Source of the DNA: Lunularia cruciata
Taxonomy: Eukaryota; Streptophyta; Marchantiopsida; Lunulariales; Lunulariaceae
Length of the DNA stretch: 64,000 nucleotides
Direction: 5' to 3'
Assembly: GCA_948567375.1 (NCBI GenBank)
Contig: OX419760.1
Span: forward strand, 14,694,001 to 14,758,000
The translations under genes and the position numbers were made by a program. Shown piece after piece: positions 31,428-44,400 of the stretch. How positions within the stretch are numbered: position 1 is the stretch's first letter; each line of letters begins with the position of its first letter. A model generated the notes under the pieces. The model saw only the letters and a list, made by a program, of their open reading frames with translations, had not been told where the DNA came from and did not search any database.

Positions 31428-34304
31428 CCGAGAACCACAAATGGCTACAAGGTGGAGTCCTATCGGGATCCGATTAGGAGAAGCATTGTGGGGGCGATGA
31501 TGACCATGTTCAAGCCAGAACAAAAGATGTATGTGAACATGCAGCAAGTGGTCTTCTTCCACCAGATGTTTGTAGGAGTCAAGGTGAATTGGGCAAAGTG
31601 TTTTCACCACCGAACGAGGTAGATGGTGATCAATTGGCAAAGAGGTTCTCCTCCTCATTATTTTGCACCATTTGCAATGCATTTCTACTTTGGATTGAAC
31701 TTGCTGACAATAGAGGAACGGCATTGCATGGTGTCCCATTTCCATCCTGACTTAAGACTGAAAGCGGACAAAGAAGAGTGATAGTATATGATACACCTGT
31801 GAGCCAATGACAATCATTTCTTGAAGACCGCACAATGGAAGATAGAAGAAGTCACAAGTCCAAAGATGAAGAAGCGCAATAAATCTGAAGAAGAAAAGTC
31901 GCCTCCCACTCAAAGGAAGCCTCAAAGACTGGTTGTGCAGAATAAGAAGATGGTGAGAGAAGCATCATCGGAATCAGAGTCTGAAGAAGAAACCGAGTCG
32001 CAAGAGGAGGAATCCAAAGAAGATGAACTCACCTTAAAAAGTGAGGAGTCTGGAAGTGATAGTGAGGGGGGACCTAAGGTTCAGCAATCGGTGGCGGTCA
32101 GTAAAGCTTGTCATATGATGATTGACAGAGTACCCGGAACAACGAGTCATTGCGTAGCTATGGTGGTAAATGAGCAGAGACCAGAGGAAAAGAAGGAGGC
32201 AGAGGTTGCGAGGCCGAGTTCAATTGGTAAAGAAGAAGAAAGTTCAGATGCAGTGTCTTTAAAGATATGAAGATCGTGACTTTGGATGAAGGAGCCGATG
32301 AAGGAGCCAAAGACTGAAGACAAAGATGGCGACAAAGATAAAGAAAGCTTTGGTGGGATACTATATCTGACAAAAGTGGTCATCCCGTTGCTGGAGCTGT
32401 TAAAGGAGCATCAGAATGTAATTCCCCAAGATCGTAGGAAGGGGATGAATGAGTTGCAGGTGGTGAAGCATCTATTGAGTGAAGTGAAGGGGTTGTAGGA
32501 GGAACAAGTCCAAAGAAATGAAGAAATTGAAGAACTTCAGAGGGATGAAGTCTTGAAGAAGAAGACTTTCAAGATGTTACAAGAGAGCTACGAGTCAAAA
32601 GAGAAAGAACTACAAAGGCAAGCCGGAGAATTGAAGGAGCAGGCAATGTCGTTGAGCAAAATGAAGGAGGAAGTGAGTGATGTGCGCATCGAGAATATTC
32701 ATTTGAAGGCGATGGCAGCATAATGGAGCAGGAGTTGGACAGCTTGAAGAAGAGTGCAGCGGAGAAGGATCAAGCATGGCAGAGAGAGTTAGCAGCCAGG
32801 CATGAAGAAGAAGAATGATTACAAGAGCTGGTCAGAAGTGCTGAGTTATAGAGTACACAGTATGCGGAGGAGAAGAAGATGCTTGCTACGGAGTATGAAA
32901 ATGAGCTGAAGATGTATCGTGAAGAGTTGAAGGTAGAGCGCTCTTGAGGATATGAGCCTGAATCAGTAGGAGAAGTTGTTGGGAAGTTGAAAGCAATCTT
33001 AAGCACAAAGGCTGAAGGGAGATTGGAAAAAGCCCGTCTACATGAGTTGAAGTTGCTTGTGCAGAAAACTCAGAAGAGAAAAGCCAAAGATGTGGATATG
33101 AACACGTTGCTGATTCAATTGAGGGAGCATGTAGACCGGAAGATGTTAGAAGTAGAAGACAATGTTAGTCTCAGATTAGATTTAGTCAAATTAGAGTTAG
33201 AGAAAATTAGGAATAGTGTGATAGCAGAGAGGAAGTCCAATGTTGCAGAAGTAGGAATGCAAGTGTCATCGGATTTGTTAATTGACACATTAGAGAAGAG
33301 TGGGTTAGGAGATAAAGAGTTAGATAAGTCACTCCTTAGTGCAATTGTAGTTCCTAGTGTAGAAGTAGTAGAATTAGTGAAGAAATTGGTAGTATTAGCT
33401 ATAGCTGAAGAAGGAGAAGTACTAGGAAGATCATCGGGTTTGGAAGCCGATGATGAGATAGACATCAGATTGGGATAAGTATCAATTTTGAGATAGGAAG
33501 AGGCAAATATGAAGAGATGGATATCAGTTTGGGTCTACAGGTAGGAAGAGATGTTAGGAAGCGGTGCATAGGTAGGAAGAACTGCCATTTGCTTCAGTAT
33601 TTAAGAGGAGCATTCGCAGTCTCATGTTGTTCAGTATTCATATTTCTGAAGATAGATAAAGCAAAGTGTTGTTTTCAGTGCTCGTCGCTTGAGCTTAATT
33701 CCGATTGTCAAGTTGGATTCCAATTGTCAAATTGTGTTTGTGAGTGTGAGGAGAATTCCGAAGTGCAAGTCAGTGTGTCTATGGATGTTGGATTCTGTAG
33801 CCTTGATCTTCATTCTATGTGTTTGATCTTGAGTGAAGTGCATCGGAGCAACGCCTTGATAGGTCTGAGAAGAATTGTAGTGTTGGTAGTATTCTACATT
33901 TGTGAGTGCAGTACAAAGTTGATGTGAAGCAATTTTGATCGAGGAAGTTGTGCCTTTGGTGGAGGGGTGGAACACAATTCTGAGGCAAAATCGTTCTTTG
34001 CAATGAAGTGTCGTCTTTGGGAGAATCTGAATCATCACAATCAAGAGTTGTTTGGACGGAATTTGCTATGTTGTGATTATGTGTGTGTGTATTCGTGACA
34101 AGTTGTCAATATTGTGAGCTTGTTACTCTCTTCTGGGTGTACTTTCTACCTGAGAGATTAAAGAAGCAATCAAGAAGATCAAGATCAAGAAGAACTACAA
34201 GTTACTGTTTGACTTCATATTTGGACATTTCTGAATTGTATCTTTGTGTGAACAAACTTTACTTACCCGATTACCTCAAAAGTGATATTTGCCGGGTTGT
34301 CACA
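31428..34304 (+). repeat. R2 LTR 'L', 5'-truncated, inside R2b 3' LTR
   Basis: Forward-strand LTR of a divergent R2 subfamily, opposite to its surroundings. It starts abruptly near AATGGCTACAAGGTGGAGTC, about 900 bp into a normal LTR, and ends GCCGGGTTGTCACA at 34304. The host LTR lacks ~62 bp at the junction compared with 44000-44080, and no target duplication is visible. This suggests a rearrangement after insertion rather than a simple insertion. The 63904-64000 fragment belongs to the same subfamily. Confidence 0.85.
31432..33478 (+). pseudogene. R2 U3-encoded protein, divergent subfamily (LTR L)
   Basis: Same order of parts as the other R2 U3 ORFs, with clearly different sequence. It has the end of the N-terminal domain (QQVVFFHQMFVGVKVNWAKC, PPHYFAPFAMHFYFGLNLL, SHFHPDLRLKADKEE) and an acidic linker (31821-32270: SESESEEETESQEEESKEDE). 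An inserted segment, absent from R2a, has LYLTKVVIPLLELLKEHQN, then come a Glu/Lys coiled coil (32500-33050) and the tail (33060-33478: LRLDLVKLELEKIRNSVIAE, DTLEKSGLGDKELDKS) ending DEIDIRLG. The first part is missing. Several stops interrupt it. The conserved layout in a divergent copy supports a real protein family. Confidence 0.78.
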
Positions 34305-35279
34305 GTTGTTCTCTCTTGCTTCAAGATTGCCATTAAAGCACTCACAATCCCTCTCTCTCAAGGATCCTTATAGTTCTCCACTTTGTAGCCATTCTTTGTG
34401 CGCTTCAAAGAGAAGACATCTCTCACTTCTTGGGTTTCTTTGGCTACTTCTCTCTTCCCCAAGAACATGGCGCCATGCTCTATGCCTGCTTCTCTCTAGA
34501 GTAGTAAGCTCCAATCTAACTTTGTCCATTGAGTTGGATTTCCTCTCTTCCCTTCTTCCTTAGGGCCATCGTGACACTTACTCTCAATGATCTCAGTCAT
34601 AAAACCTAGAAAGCTAGCATTCCAGTTCCATGCCAAGAATGTGATCCAAAGCCTGCTCAGGACCTCAATTCTTGCGATCATATTTAACCTCCGTATTGCA
34701 TGATTTCTCATTGCAAATCTGGAGTTCTTCTTCCCGCTTCCCATCTTTCTCTCTTCCTCTTTGGGTTGGGGACTATTCTTCCTATTGATTCTTGGCTTAA
34801 CTCTCTCAACTTCCTCTCGACACACTTGCGCGTCTACAACTACACTTCCCTTCCCTTGATCTCCTGCAGGTTGACTTCTTAATCATGATGGAAAATTTCT
34901 TGTCATCGTTGTGTCTTTAGCCCAAATTTTATAGTGGCTTGCCTCTTTTGTCTTTCGTCACTTTAAGTTGCTACCAAGAAATCACACCTCCTTTGTGCTC
35001 CTTTCATTGTCAATTCCCCTCACGCGTATGACCGCCATTTTTGTAGGTGGTACCTTCTTGAATGTCTTGCCTCAAAGGAAAGTTGTTACACTGTCCTTGC
35101 CTTCGGGTTTCCAGTTGATAGTGCAATTCCGAGTACTTTGCCTTCTAACATGGTCATTTTACCTTGGGTTACAACCCAAGGACACTTTTCTTTTACTTCT
35201 TCTACCATACAAGCACAATGTGACTTCTTCTATACAGTTCTTCTTCAAAATTACCAAAAAAAAAATTGTGGGTACCATA
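34305..35279 (-). repeat. R2b 3' LTR, right part (U3 start)
   Basis: First ~975 bp of the R2b 3' LTR on the reverse strand, starting TATGGTACCCACAA at 35279. It holds the start of the U3 ORF: ATG at 34906 (MTRNFPS), and a longer clean frame 34825-34496 with NHAIRRLNMIARIEVLSRLW and LAWNWNASFLGFMTEIIESK. Confidence 0.9.
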
Positions 35280-35293
35280 TACCCCCTCCCCCA
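35280..35293 (-). promoter_or_regulatory. R2b polypurine tract
   Basis: On the reverse strand GGGGGAGGGGGTA directly precedes the 3' LTR. It corresponds to the tract at 22738-22751. Confidence 0.78.
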
Positions 35294-36700
35294 AATATGA
35301 GCATCCCCAAGAACATAGACCTCGGGTGTCTTAGAGACTTCGGAGTCTATGGTCCAATATTTCCAAACTCTCCACCCGTTCACTCTAGTGGCAAATGGTT
35401 GCACTTCCAAATTTGCAAGTTGAATGGACCCATTTTCATAAAGATGAAGAACTTGATAAGGCACCCATCCATCTCAAATGCAATTTGCCTGGAAAAAATA
35501 TTCAGCAGTTGTTGTATAACAAAACCAAGTCTCCTTTGTGAATAGTCACAGGCTTGATGTGCTTATCATGCCTAACTTTCCTCTGCTCTTGTACTTCTTT
35601 TGTGGTTTGCATTGCATCATCTCTTGTCTCTTCTAACCACATCAATTGATGGATCCAAAGATCCTAGCTTTCTTCCTCCGACAAGCATTCCTCGGAAAGA
35701 ATCCAACATATCAATACTTCAAATTCATTGGTAGTATAGGATGCAGGCCGTATGTCAAGAAGTTTGTTTTGTTGTGATCTTTATGTCGTTTGATATGCCC
35801 ACAACACGGCTGGTAACTTTGTATCCCAGTCATAGGCATAATTGACAGTCACCTTATTCAAAATTTTACAAAGTAACCCATTCAACTTTTCCATTAAGCC
35901 ATTTGCTTTTGGATTATAAGGAGTCATCTTCCAATGTTTAATCTGAAAGTATTTTGCTAACACCTCCATCATAGAGTTCAAGAAATGTGTCCCACGATCA
36001 CTGACCAATTCCAGAGGACATCCGTATTGGGAGATGATGTTTTGAAAGAAAAATTCTGCCATTATTGCAGCATCATCTCTGCAAGTTTCTTTAGCTTCAA
36101 CCATCTTGGTAGCATAGTCAATGCATACCAAGATGTATCTCTTCCTCGTGACTTGGGTCATTGGTTGAATGGGACCCACAAAATCAATTCCTTGTTTCTC
36201 AAGTGGGGCCAAGGGTAAAATTGGTCTCAAAGGCCATTGAGAAGTTGCCATTGGCTTTCTCGTTCTTTGACAAGCGTCACAACTTTGGATATAGACATGC
36301 GTGTCTTTGTACATCATAGGCCACCAATACCCCATAGAAAGAATCTTCTTTACTGCTTCTTCAGAGCATAGTGTCCCCTTGATGCTTTGGAGTGTAAAGA
36401 CTCAATTACACCTCCAACTTTGTATGACTCTAAGCATCGCCAAAGTACTTCATCTTTGCCCATCTTAAATAAAATGTTGTGTTTCAGCTGATACGGCCCC
36501 ATTTTCTTGAGAAAGACTGCCCTTTGCTCCGGGTCCAGGCCTTCAGGACACTGGAGAGTATGCAGATAATGATATTTGGCTGCATACCTTGCATTGCTCT
36601 TAATTGATATAACTCTTTATTAGGGAACCAATCGTCGATTTCCCATTCCTGGCCTTGAGTTTCTAACCTGGACAGGAAGTCCGCATTTAAATGCAAAGCT
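35294..36700 (-). pseudogene. R2b pol: integrase
   Basis: The reverse-strand 184-codon frame 36335-35781 contains CDACQRTRKP (end of the zinc-binding domain), LVCIDYATKM (Asp), LVSDRGTHFLNS (Asp) and KANGLMEKLNGLL (Glu), so the catalytic residues are intact. The C-terminal part, 35464-35294, reads PYQVLHLYENGSIQLANLE and NGWRVWKYWTID. The upstream part, 36700-36336, is broken by frameshifts. It is the closest relative of the R2a integrase in the window. Confidence 0.9.
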
Positions 36701-37310
36701 CTCTTTTGTACTTGTAAAGATATGTGAATTCTTGTAACAACAAGATCCATCTTGCAATTTGCCCAAACAAATCTCCCTTCTTGACCAAATGTTGCAATGC
36801 GTAATGGTCAACATAGAAGACAAACTTGTATCCCCATAGGTAGTGGTGAAATTTCTTGCATGCATGCATCATTCCAAGTACGTCTCTTTCAGTCGTTAGA
36901 TAGTTCTTTTTGGAAACTGAAAGTTCTGGGCTGGCGTAGTAGATTGGGTAATCTTTCTTCTTGTTGTCCTTTTGGCTCAAGACTACTCCAATTGCCATGG
37001 ACAAAGTATCCACATATACATGAAAAGGGACGTCCTACTTTGGGGCCCTCATGACTGGTGCTTCAACCCATTTCTTATTCAATACCTAGAAAGCTTATTC
37101 TTGATTTGCTTCCCATAAGTAGTCTTCAGATTTCTTCAGAAGCTTTGTAAGGGGTGCAGCAAGCATCGCATAGTTTGAAACAAAGCGTCTATAGTATCTG
37201 ACATGTCCCAAGAAGGCTTGCAGCTCTCGAATGTTCTTTGGAGATTCCAAAGTAGAGATTACTTTAACCTTCTTGACATCGACTTCAATACCTTAGCTTA
37301 ACACCCAATG
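36701..37310 (-). pseudogene. R2b pol: RNase H and RT connection
   Basis: Reverse-strand frame 37013-36687: MDTLSMAIGVVLSQKDNKKK, YYASPELSVSKKNYLTTERD and FYVDHYALQHLVKKGDLFGQ. The connection region to the right (37030-37310) is recognisable only in shifted frames (YTIDALFQ, SWDMSD). Confidence 0.85.
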
Positions 37311-38010
37311 CCCCGGAAGAATTCCCTCCTTCATTGCAAAGAAGCATTTATTTAGGTGTAATGACAAACCGCCAAAACGACACCTTTCAAAAGTTTAGCA
37401 AAGGTAATCCAAATGTACATCTCTTTGCCTTACACACAAAAATCATCAATGAAGACCTCCACAAATTTGCACAAGAAATCCTTGAAGATTGAATTCATCA
37501 TCCACTGGAAAGTAGCGAGCGTATTACACAACCGAAAGGGCATTTGATTGTAAGCAAAAGTGCTCCAATTGGTAGTGAATGTAGTTTATTCCTTGTCCTC
37601 TTCTTGGATGGATACTTGATTGAACCCTGAAAATCCATCGAGAAAATTGTAACAAGGATGACCAACTACTTGGTCCAAAATTGTATTAGTAAAAGGCAAG
37701 GGATGATGATCCTTCCTTGTGACTGAGTTTAGCTTGCAAAAATCTTGGCACACTTGAATCTTTCCCATTTTCTTCTTTGGGACAATGACAATGGGAAAGA
37801 CCCATTCATTGCTTAAGACAAGAAAGATTATTCTAGCCGTTAAGTTCTTGTCGATTTTGTCTTTCACCAAGAGGGAGTACTTCGGGTTCAGGCAGTATTG
37901 TCTTTGCCAAACCGGAACTGCACCTTCAACCAGATCAATCCGGTGTTCTCCAAATTCTTGTGGAATACCCTGCATTTGATCAATAGACCAAGTGAATACA
38001 TCTTGCAATT
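37311..38010 (-). pseudogene. R2b pol: reverse transcriptase
   Basis: Reverse-strand frame 38008-37586 begins with DVFTWSIDQMQGIPQEFGEH and continues without interruption through IDLVEGAVPVWQRQY. This is the intact form of the site where S entered R2a. Motifs: PIVIVPKKKMGKIQVCQDF, VTRKDHHPLPF, FSGFNQVSI. The rest (FGLCNTLATFQWMMN, FIDDFCV) lies at 37585-37430 after a frameshift. A stop follows FIDDFCV. Confidence 0.9.
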
Positions 38011-38910
38011 CTATAAACAGGGCAGTGTATCTTGCCTACTCCTCCAAAGTGATTGTCTTTGAAATTTTCAAAAATTTCCTTTCAGTCAAGACAACATCTT
38101 GACAGTCATCGGGGTTGATGACTCCTTCAATGTGGCTTACTCGGCTTAATCCAAGGCAAGCTGACATCAAACGCTTTTCCTCCAAGTCAGGTTCACCGAG
38201 GCGAGGTCATATGGATCTTCGTCTTTGATGTCCACCTCGTAGCATTCCAAGTAATTGACCCGGACTTTGTCTTTGGATTTGTCTGAGGACAAAGACGATG
38301 AGTCTTTGGATTTGTCCTTGTCTTATGATGAACTAGTTTCCCCAAGATGGGGATCCTTTGTTTAGCTCACAATCACCAACTTCTGGTCTTTGGACAAAAT
38401 GTCCTTGAATCGTAGCTTCTATTGGTGCCAATCCACCACAACTTGGCTATTATACAACCAGGGTCTTCCGATCAACAGTGGGTAACCAGTTTTGGTCACT
38501 AGTTGCAACACAATGAAATTTAACTTGAAGGGTACCCCTCCAATGATTGTGGTAATGTTGGACAGCATGCCTAATAGCTTTCTCCTGGTTTGGTCTGCAA
38601 ATTTCAAGACTCGGGATGTTGGCTCAAGCGTATGATACCCTAGTCAATTTGGAGTATCTTTGATCATGACATTCACACCAAAACCTGAATCAATGGGTGT
38701 CGATGTGATCAAGTACCATGCAATCTCCACATCAACCTCGGGAGATCCCAGATTGTCTTGTTCAATAAGATATATGGCGGGTAGGTCTTTCTTAGACATT
38801 GACATTACTTTCTTGAGGGCCAAATTCAGCTGCCTCTTGTACATCTTGTTGTTTTCCCACAATTGCTTAAATGTGAGGTTTGCATTTGTGGCTGCCAAAT
38901 CCACTACAAT
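38011..38910 (-). pseudogene. R2b pol: protease and linker
   Basis: Reverse strand: DLAATNANLTFKQLWENNKM, then TSTPIDSGFGVNVMIKDTPN with the Asp-Ser-Gly active site (38904-38644), PSRVLKFADQTRRKLLG, and YPLLIGRPWLYNSQVVVDWH (protease C-terminus, 38607-38419). The acidic linker toward RT is broken by several stops (38410-38010). Confidence 0.88.
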
Positions 38911-41400
38911 ATTATATTGGGGTCTTCAGCTTCAACTTTGGGTTTGAAGTCTCTCCATGTTCAAATTTGACTTTGGGATGCTTCATGATGGCAATGGGAG
39001 TACTAGTGGTCTTGACCCAAGGTTCCTTGGGTTGGCTTGGATTAGATCCTTTACTTTGGATTGGATGTCCGCTAGAAAAACTAGAGGCTTTGTCTTTGTC
39101 TTTGTCTCTTCTTCCAAATTCATTTCTTGGGTCTTGAGTATTGCTTCCTTGAGTTCTTTCTGCAAGGCTTTAGCTTTGGCTTTAGCAAGGATCTTTTCCT
39201 CCTTAACAAAAAGGATTGCCTTTGGGCGCATTCTCTTTGCCTTTTTTGAAGACAACGAGGTTGTACTCAACTCTTTGGGATCATGCTTCTTCTTACTTGT
39301 GCACATCTCAACCTTCAAAATTTCAAGGTACGGCCATTTTTCTTCCAAGGCTGGACTCCCTTCTTAAGGTCTCTCCTCCTCAAGTGTTATACAATTTACA
39401 ATTATATCACTCTTTGCCTGAAGCGCAGCATGCTCAATTGAGGTCTGTACATACTTTACACTTTGGGTTTGTGGGGTGAAGGCATTGGTTGCATGTATGG
39501 CTTGATCCTTTGCAATTTCTTCATAGGAGAACGTACCCAATTTGCCTTCTTTACTCAGGACAGTTGGGTGACCAATGTCCCATCAAGCCACAATTGTAAC
39601 ATGCTCCGGGTGCAACATTCTAGGGTCAATTTTGGTTGCTCATCGGGGGTCTTCATGGAGGAGTATTGGGGTTATACTCCCTTGGTCCGTACCTTGGACC
39701 TTGATACGATGTGCTTGGTGAGGCGGTACATCTTGGGTTTGGTACACCACCTCCTTGTCCTCTTCTTGGATCTATCCTAGAACCCAATCAACTTGTTGCA
39801 CCAAGAATGCATTACAAGTATTGCATTCCGTGTTTGCATGGCCTGACTTGCCACACGCGGTGCACCATACATTGGATCTGCCAAATGATGGAGGCTTCCT
39901 TCAATCCTTTGCCCCAATCATCTGGATCTTAAAATCCAAAAACTCTCTTATAAAAGGATCCAGCTTGGTGTCAGCCTTATGAACACTCTTTGTTGGAGGT
40001 GTCAATGGTTTCTTTCCCCCACGTCTTTGTACTTGGCTTGGCTTTGATTCTTCTTTGGATTCCAAAGAAGAGCTTGAAGATATAGAGGATTCCTCCAAAG
40101 AAGCGGATGTACTGCGAGAAGCTCTCCTTCTAGACTTCTTGCCCTTCTTTTCCCGGTTTCTTCAATTACCGGCAGAGTGAGAATGAGCCACCTCATAGCA
40201 TGCAACATGTTTGAGTACCTTGTTGAGGGAAGTTACATTCCTCTCCCTTGCAAAGATCCGAATCTTTGGTGAAAGTCCCCTTAGGAACCAGGTGATGGCT
40301 TGGGCATCGGAATAACCCACCACACCCGATTGCTTGGGGACTCAGTTCAAGAGTGCCATGAACTGCTCAGAGTAGTCTCTCAACTTCTCATTCTTGCCTT
40401 TGTCCAAATTGTTGAGTGTTGCAAAGACACTTGTGTTGTAATCAACCTCCCAAAAGCATTCCAGGAAATTGTTTCTCAAGTCGGCCCAGTCAACGAGTAC
40501 AAACCTCTTTTGGGTTACATGGATGTACCAACTCTGAGCTTTCTTTCAAAGAAGACTTGGGAAAATGTGCAGTCAATCCGCCGAGTCATGTTCCTTGTTG
40601 GCAAAGGAGATGAATTTGAATTCTTTGATGAATTCATTGGGATCTTTGTCTTGTTCAGTCCCCTTGTATTTTTGATAGCCGTGTCGAGTGACAGGTAGCA
40701 AAGTCATCATTCAACTTGGTGGGATTGGTTGGGGTAAGTTTGAACTTGATGGGAGCAAGGAGCTAGCTGGTATCAATGCCGTGTTGACAGCCTAGGGGTT
40801 CCTATTTGTCAAGTTCAAAGTAGGGTCTTCTTTAACTATTTCTCCTCTGAGGGTGACGACTTCAACCTAAATAGAAGTAAGAGGTTCAACACTTTCCAAG
40901 TGTTCTTTGAAATTCCTTTGAGACAACCAAGGAATCGTGCATAAAAGATGTTGACACTCTTCTTTTGTAAGTGTTTGTGCTGTCTTTTTGCAAACAAACT
41001 TCTTAATAAATTCAACTTCCTTTACATCTTTAGGGGAATTTGGTGTACTAGGTCGCAATGAATATGTCTGCCCCCTTGAGTCTTTTCTTCTTGTTTGAAG
41101 AGGGAGACAAGAAGTAGTCTTGCCAACCGCCTTTTTGTTTCTTTTGTTCAAGTTCTTGCAAAGCTTCTTGAACTTCGTGAAGAAGTTGGAAGTCCAACGC
41201 CTCCCGTTTGGCTTCATCAAAAGTAGATTGGATCTGTAGGCATTCTTCTTCTTCACAATGCAACATTCATCTTTGAACTCTCTCTTCCCATTGTTCTCTT
41301 GATGCAAACATTCATATTGCTCTAACACCCTATTTTGAGATCGGCTTTGTATCCTTTCACTTCCGAGTTTTGTATCCCCGGCAGCAGTGCCAAAAATCAT
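38911..41400 (-). pseudogene. R2b gag polyprotein
   Basis: Starts at the ATG straddling the LTR-interior border (41401-41399: MIFGTAAGDTKLGSERIQ). It stays open for 177 codons, reaching the conserved RGQTYSLRPSTPNSPKDV. A pair of compensating frameshifts hides EALDFQLLHEVQEALQELEQ (41266-41048) in another frame. The capsid-like part is scattered through 40870-40200. A zinc knuckle resembling CTACGKSGHANTEY, with the last Cys lost, is near 39860-39820. The Lys-rich end, 39348-38983, has KILAKAKAKALQKELKEAIL. Heavily decayed compared with R2a gag. Confidence 0.82.
41373..41392 (-). promoter_or_regulatory. R2b primer-binding site (tRNA-Asp-like)
   Basis: The reverse strand reads TGGCACTGCTGCCGGGGATA, close to the tRNA-Asp complement (from memory, three differences in 20). 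It starts seven bases after the LTR end, as in R2a. It is also inside the gag frame that starts at the LTR border. Confidence 0.75.
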
Positions 41401-44400
41401 GTGACAACCCAGAAAATATCACTTTTGCGGTAATTGGGTAAGAAAAGTTTGTTCCCGCAGAGATACTGGTCGATATTGGTCAAATACAAAGTCAAACAAT
41501 AACAATCTTCAGTTCTTCTTGGTTGCATCTTTAATCTCTCAAGTAAAAACCATAGCAAGAAGAAAGTAACAAGCACTGATTTGTAGTCTTGTCACAAATT
41601 CACATTTCTTAATCACAACTCCATCAAATCTTTCAAAACAATCTTGATTGTGATGATTCAAGCTCTCCCAAAAATGGCACTTCACTGCAAAACTACTTTG
41701 CCTCAGAATTGTGTTCCACCCCTCCACTAAAGGCACAACTTCCTCAATTGAAATTGCTTCACATCAACATTGCGCTACACTCACAAATGCAGAATACCAC
41801 CAACACTACAATTCCTCTCAGATCTGTCAAAGCATTGCTCTGATTGCACTTCACTAAGGATCAAACAAATAGTATGAAGATCAAGGCTGCAAAATCCAAC
41901 ATCCAATTTCAATTTCCAATTTCTCCACACACTCACAAACACAAACACATAGTTGATACTCAGAATCAAGCTCAAGCAATGAGCACTACTTCATAGCACT
42001 TTGCTTTATCTATTCTCAGAAATAATGAGCATTGAACAACATTTGACTACGAATGCCACCTTTAAATAGGCAGAGCTCTCTAGCAGTTATCTAACAACTA
42101 TACCGTTCAACAACTCTTCCTACCTGCAGATCCAAATTGACAATGCAACTCTTCAAATCTCAAAATTGTAACTTCTCCAATCCAATGTCTACTTCTTCCT
42201 CGGCTTCCAATCCCAAAGTAACTTCACACACTACACTATCCTTGGGTTTCACAACTTCTAATTCCTCTACCAATTCTAACTTTTCTCCATCTTGATCTAC
42301 GATTTCCATCACAGGTAATCCATCTAACTCTCTATCTCCCAACCCAGTCTTCTCTCATATCTCCGATGGTAGTTCTGAAGACATTTGCATTCCTATGTTT
42401 TCTACTTTGGGTTTTGCTCTCACATCCTTCCAAAGTTTATCTATCTCTAATTTCACCAAGTCTAATCTAATTGTGATATTGTCTTCTACTTCCAATATCC
42501 TCCTATCTACACGAGCTCTGAAACTGATAAGCAAGACGTTCATCCTTGTAACTATCTCCTTCAATAGCTCCAATCTCATTCTTCTCTCCCATTCTTGATC
42601 TGCAAGCCAATCTTCTCTATACATTGCCAATTTTTCCTCAAACTCGGCTTTCATTGTCTCCTTCTCCTTTTCCTTCTCCTTCTGCACAATCTTCTCCTCC
42701 AGACTGCAAAGTAACTCTCTCAATCTTTCTTCCTCTCTATACCTCCTTGTCAACTCTCTTTGCCTGAGTTGCTTCTTCTCCTCTATACTCTCCATCACTC
42801 TATCGAGCTCTTGCTCCTTCTCTGCTATTCTTGCCATAGCATGGATTATTTTTAATCTTGAATCAGCAAACAACTACTTCAAAATTTCATACTCAACTAT
42901 CTGTCCTTCCTTGGTTATGACATTTTGCTATATTATTCTCTCTCTACTCTGTTCTTCTCTCTTCAAGTTCTAGATTACTTGATTCTATACTACTGCATCT
43001 ACTCGTAGTACTTCCCTTTCCTCCTCACCTTGGATTATACTCTTCTTTAACTGTGAGTTCTCTTCTTTTAATCTAGCTAACACCTGCAACACAATCTTCA
43101 CCTTTGGACACTTTGATTGCATCTCCTTCTTCTTGTGTTCTAACTTCACTAACAACGGGCACACAATCTCCCTCAAATATTCTACACCTTCACTTGTATT
43201 TATTTTGACTCACGGACTTGTCTCCTTCTTCACCTCTTCCTCGCTCAACACTTGCCTTCTAAGCTGCAGTCACCTTATAGGAATGGACTCTTTGCTCCCC
43301 ATACTTCCATCCTCCTCTTCTCTTACCTTACTCATCCCGGCTTCCTACTTTGCCTTACGTCTAGAACAAACTCCCCTTTGAATTGTAACTCTTTTCTCCT
43401 CCTGCTTTGGAACTTTGTCTTCTAGTTTCAAGTTACCTTTCTCCTCTGTCTCCATCTTGGCTTCCTCCTCTTTGGGTACCAACTTCATATCCACTCCATC
43501 ATTGTTGTCACTACTCGTGTCTCCACTCTGCAGCGTGAACTCGGGTTCTTCTTCCTTCTCCGAGTCTTTGGACTAGCTCTTGGCTTCTCCTTCCAACTCT
43601 TCTTTTGATGATGCAATTACCACCAATTCTTTCCTTTGAGTCACCTTTCTAGCCTTCCGAGGTCACGCTTTCTCTACTTCTTCTTCTCCTTGTTGATTTC
43701 ACTTCTTCAACTTCAGAGTGCTCACCTCCAACTGCACACTCTGCCCCATCTGCATGTAGTACTCATCATTGCTCATAGAACTCATCACTGCTCCTAATCT
43801 GAAGAATGTATTGTTGCATTTCCCACATTGACATATCTTCTCAAGTCGGGATGGAAATGGGACACCATCTTATTTTGCTCTGCCGCATTGAGCAAGTTCA
43901 GCCCCACATAGAAATGGGCTGCAAATGACACAATGTAATGTAGAGGCAAGTTGTCTCGCAAATTCCACACCATCTATCTTGTCCTTTGATGAAGACATTT
44001 TGCCCAGTTAATTGGCTCTCTTGCAAACATTTTATGGAAGAACACCGCTTGGTGCTTCATCACATACGTTGTTCTCTCCGGCCTCAAGATTGCCATTAGA
44101 GCACTCACGATCCCTCTCTTGATAGGATCCTTATAGTTCTCCACTTTGTAGCCATTCTTTGTTCACTTCAAAGAGAAGGCATCTCTCACTTCTTGGGTTT
44201 CTTTGGCTACTTCTCTCTTCCCCAAGAACATGGCACCATGCTCTACGCCTGCTTCTCTCTTGAGTAGTAACCTCCAATCCGACTTTGTCCACCAAGCCGG
44301 ATTTCCTCTCTTCCCTTCTTTCTTAGGGCCATTGAGCCACTTACTCTTGATGATCTTAGTCATGAAACTTGGAAAGCTAACATTCCAGTTCCATGCCAAG

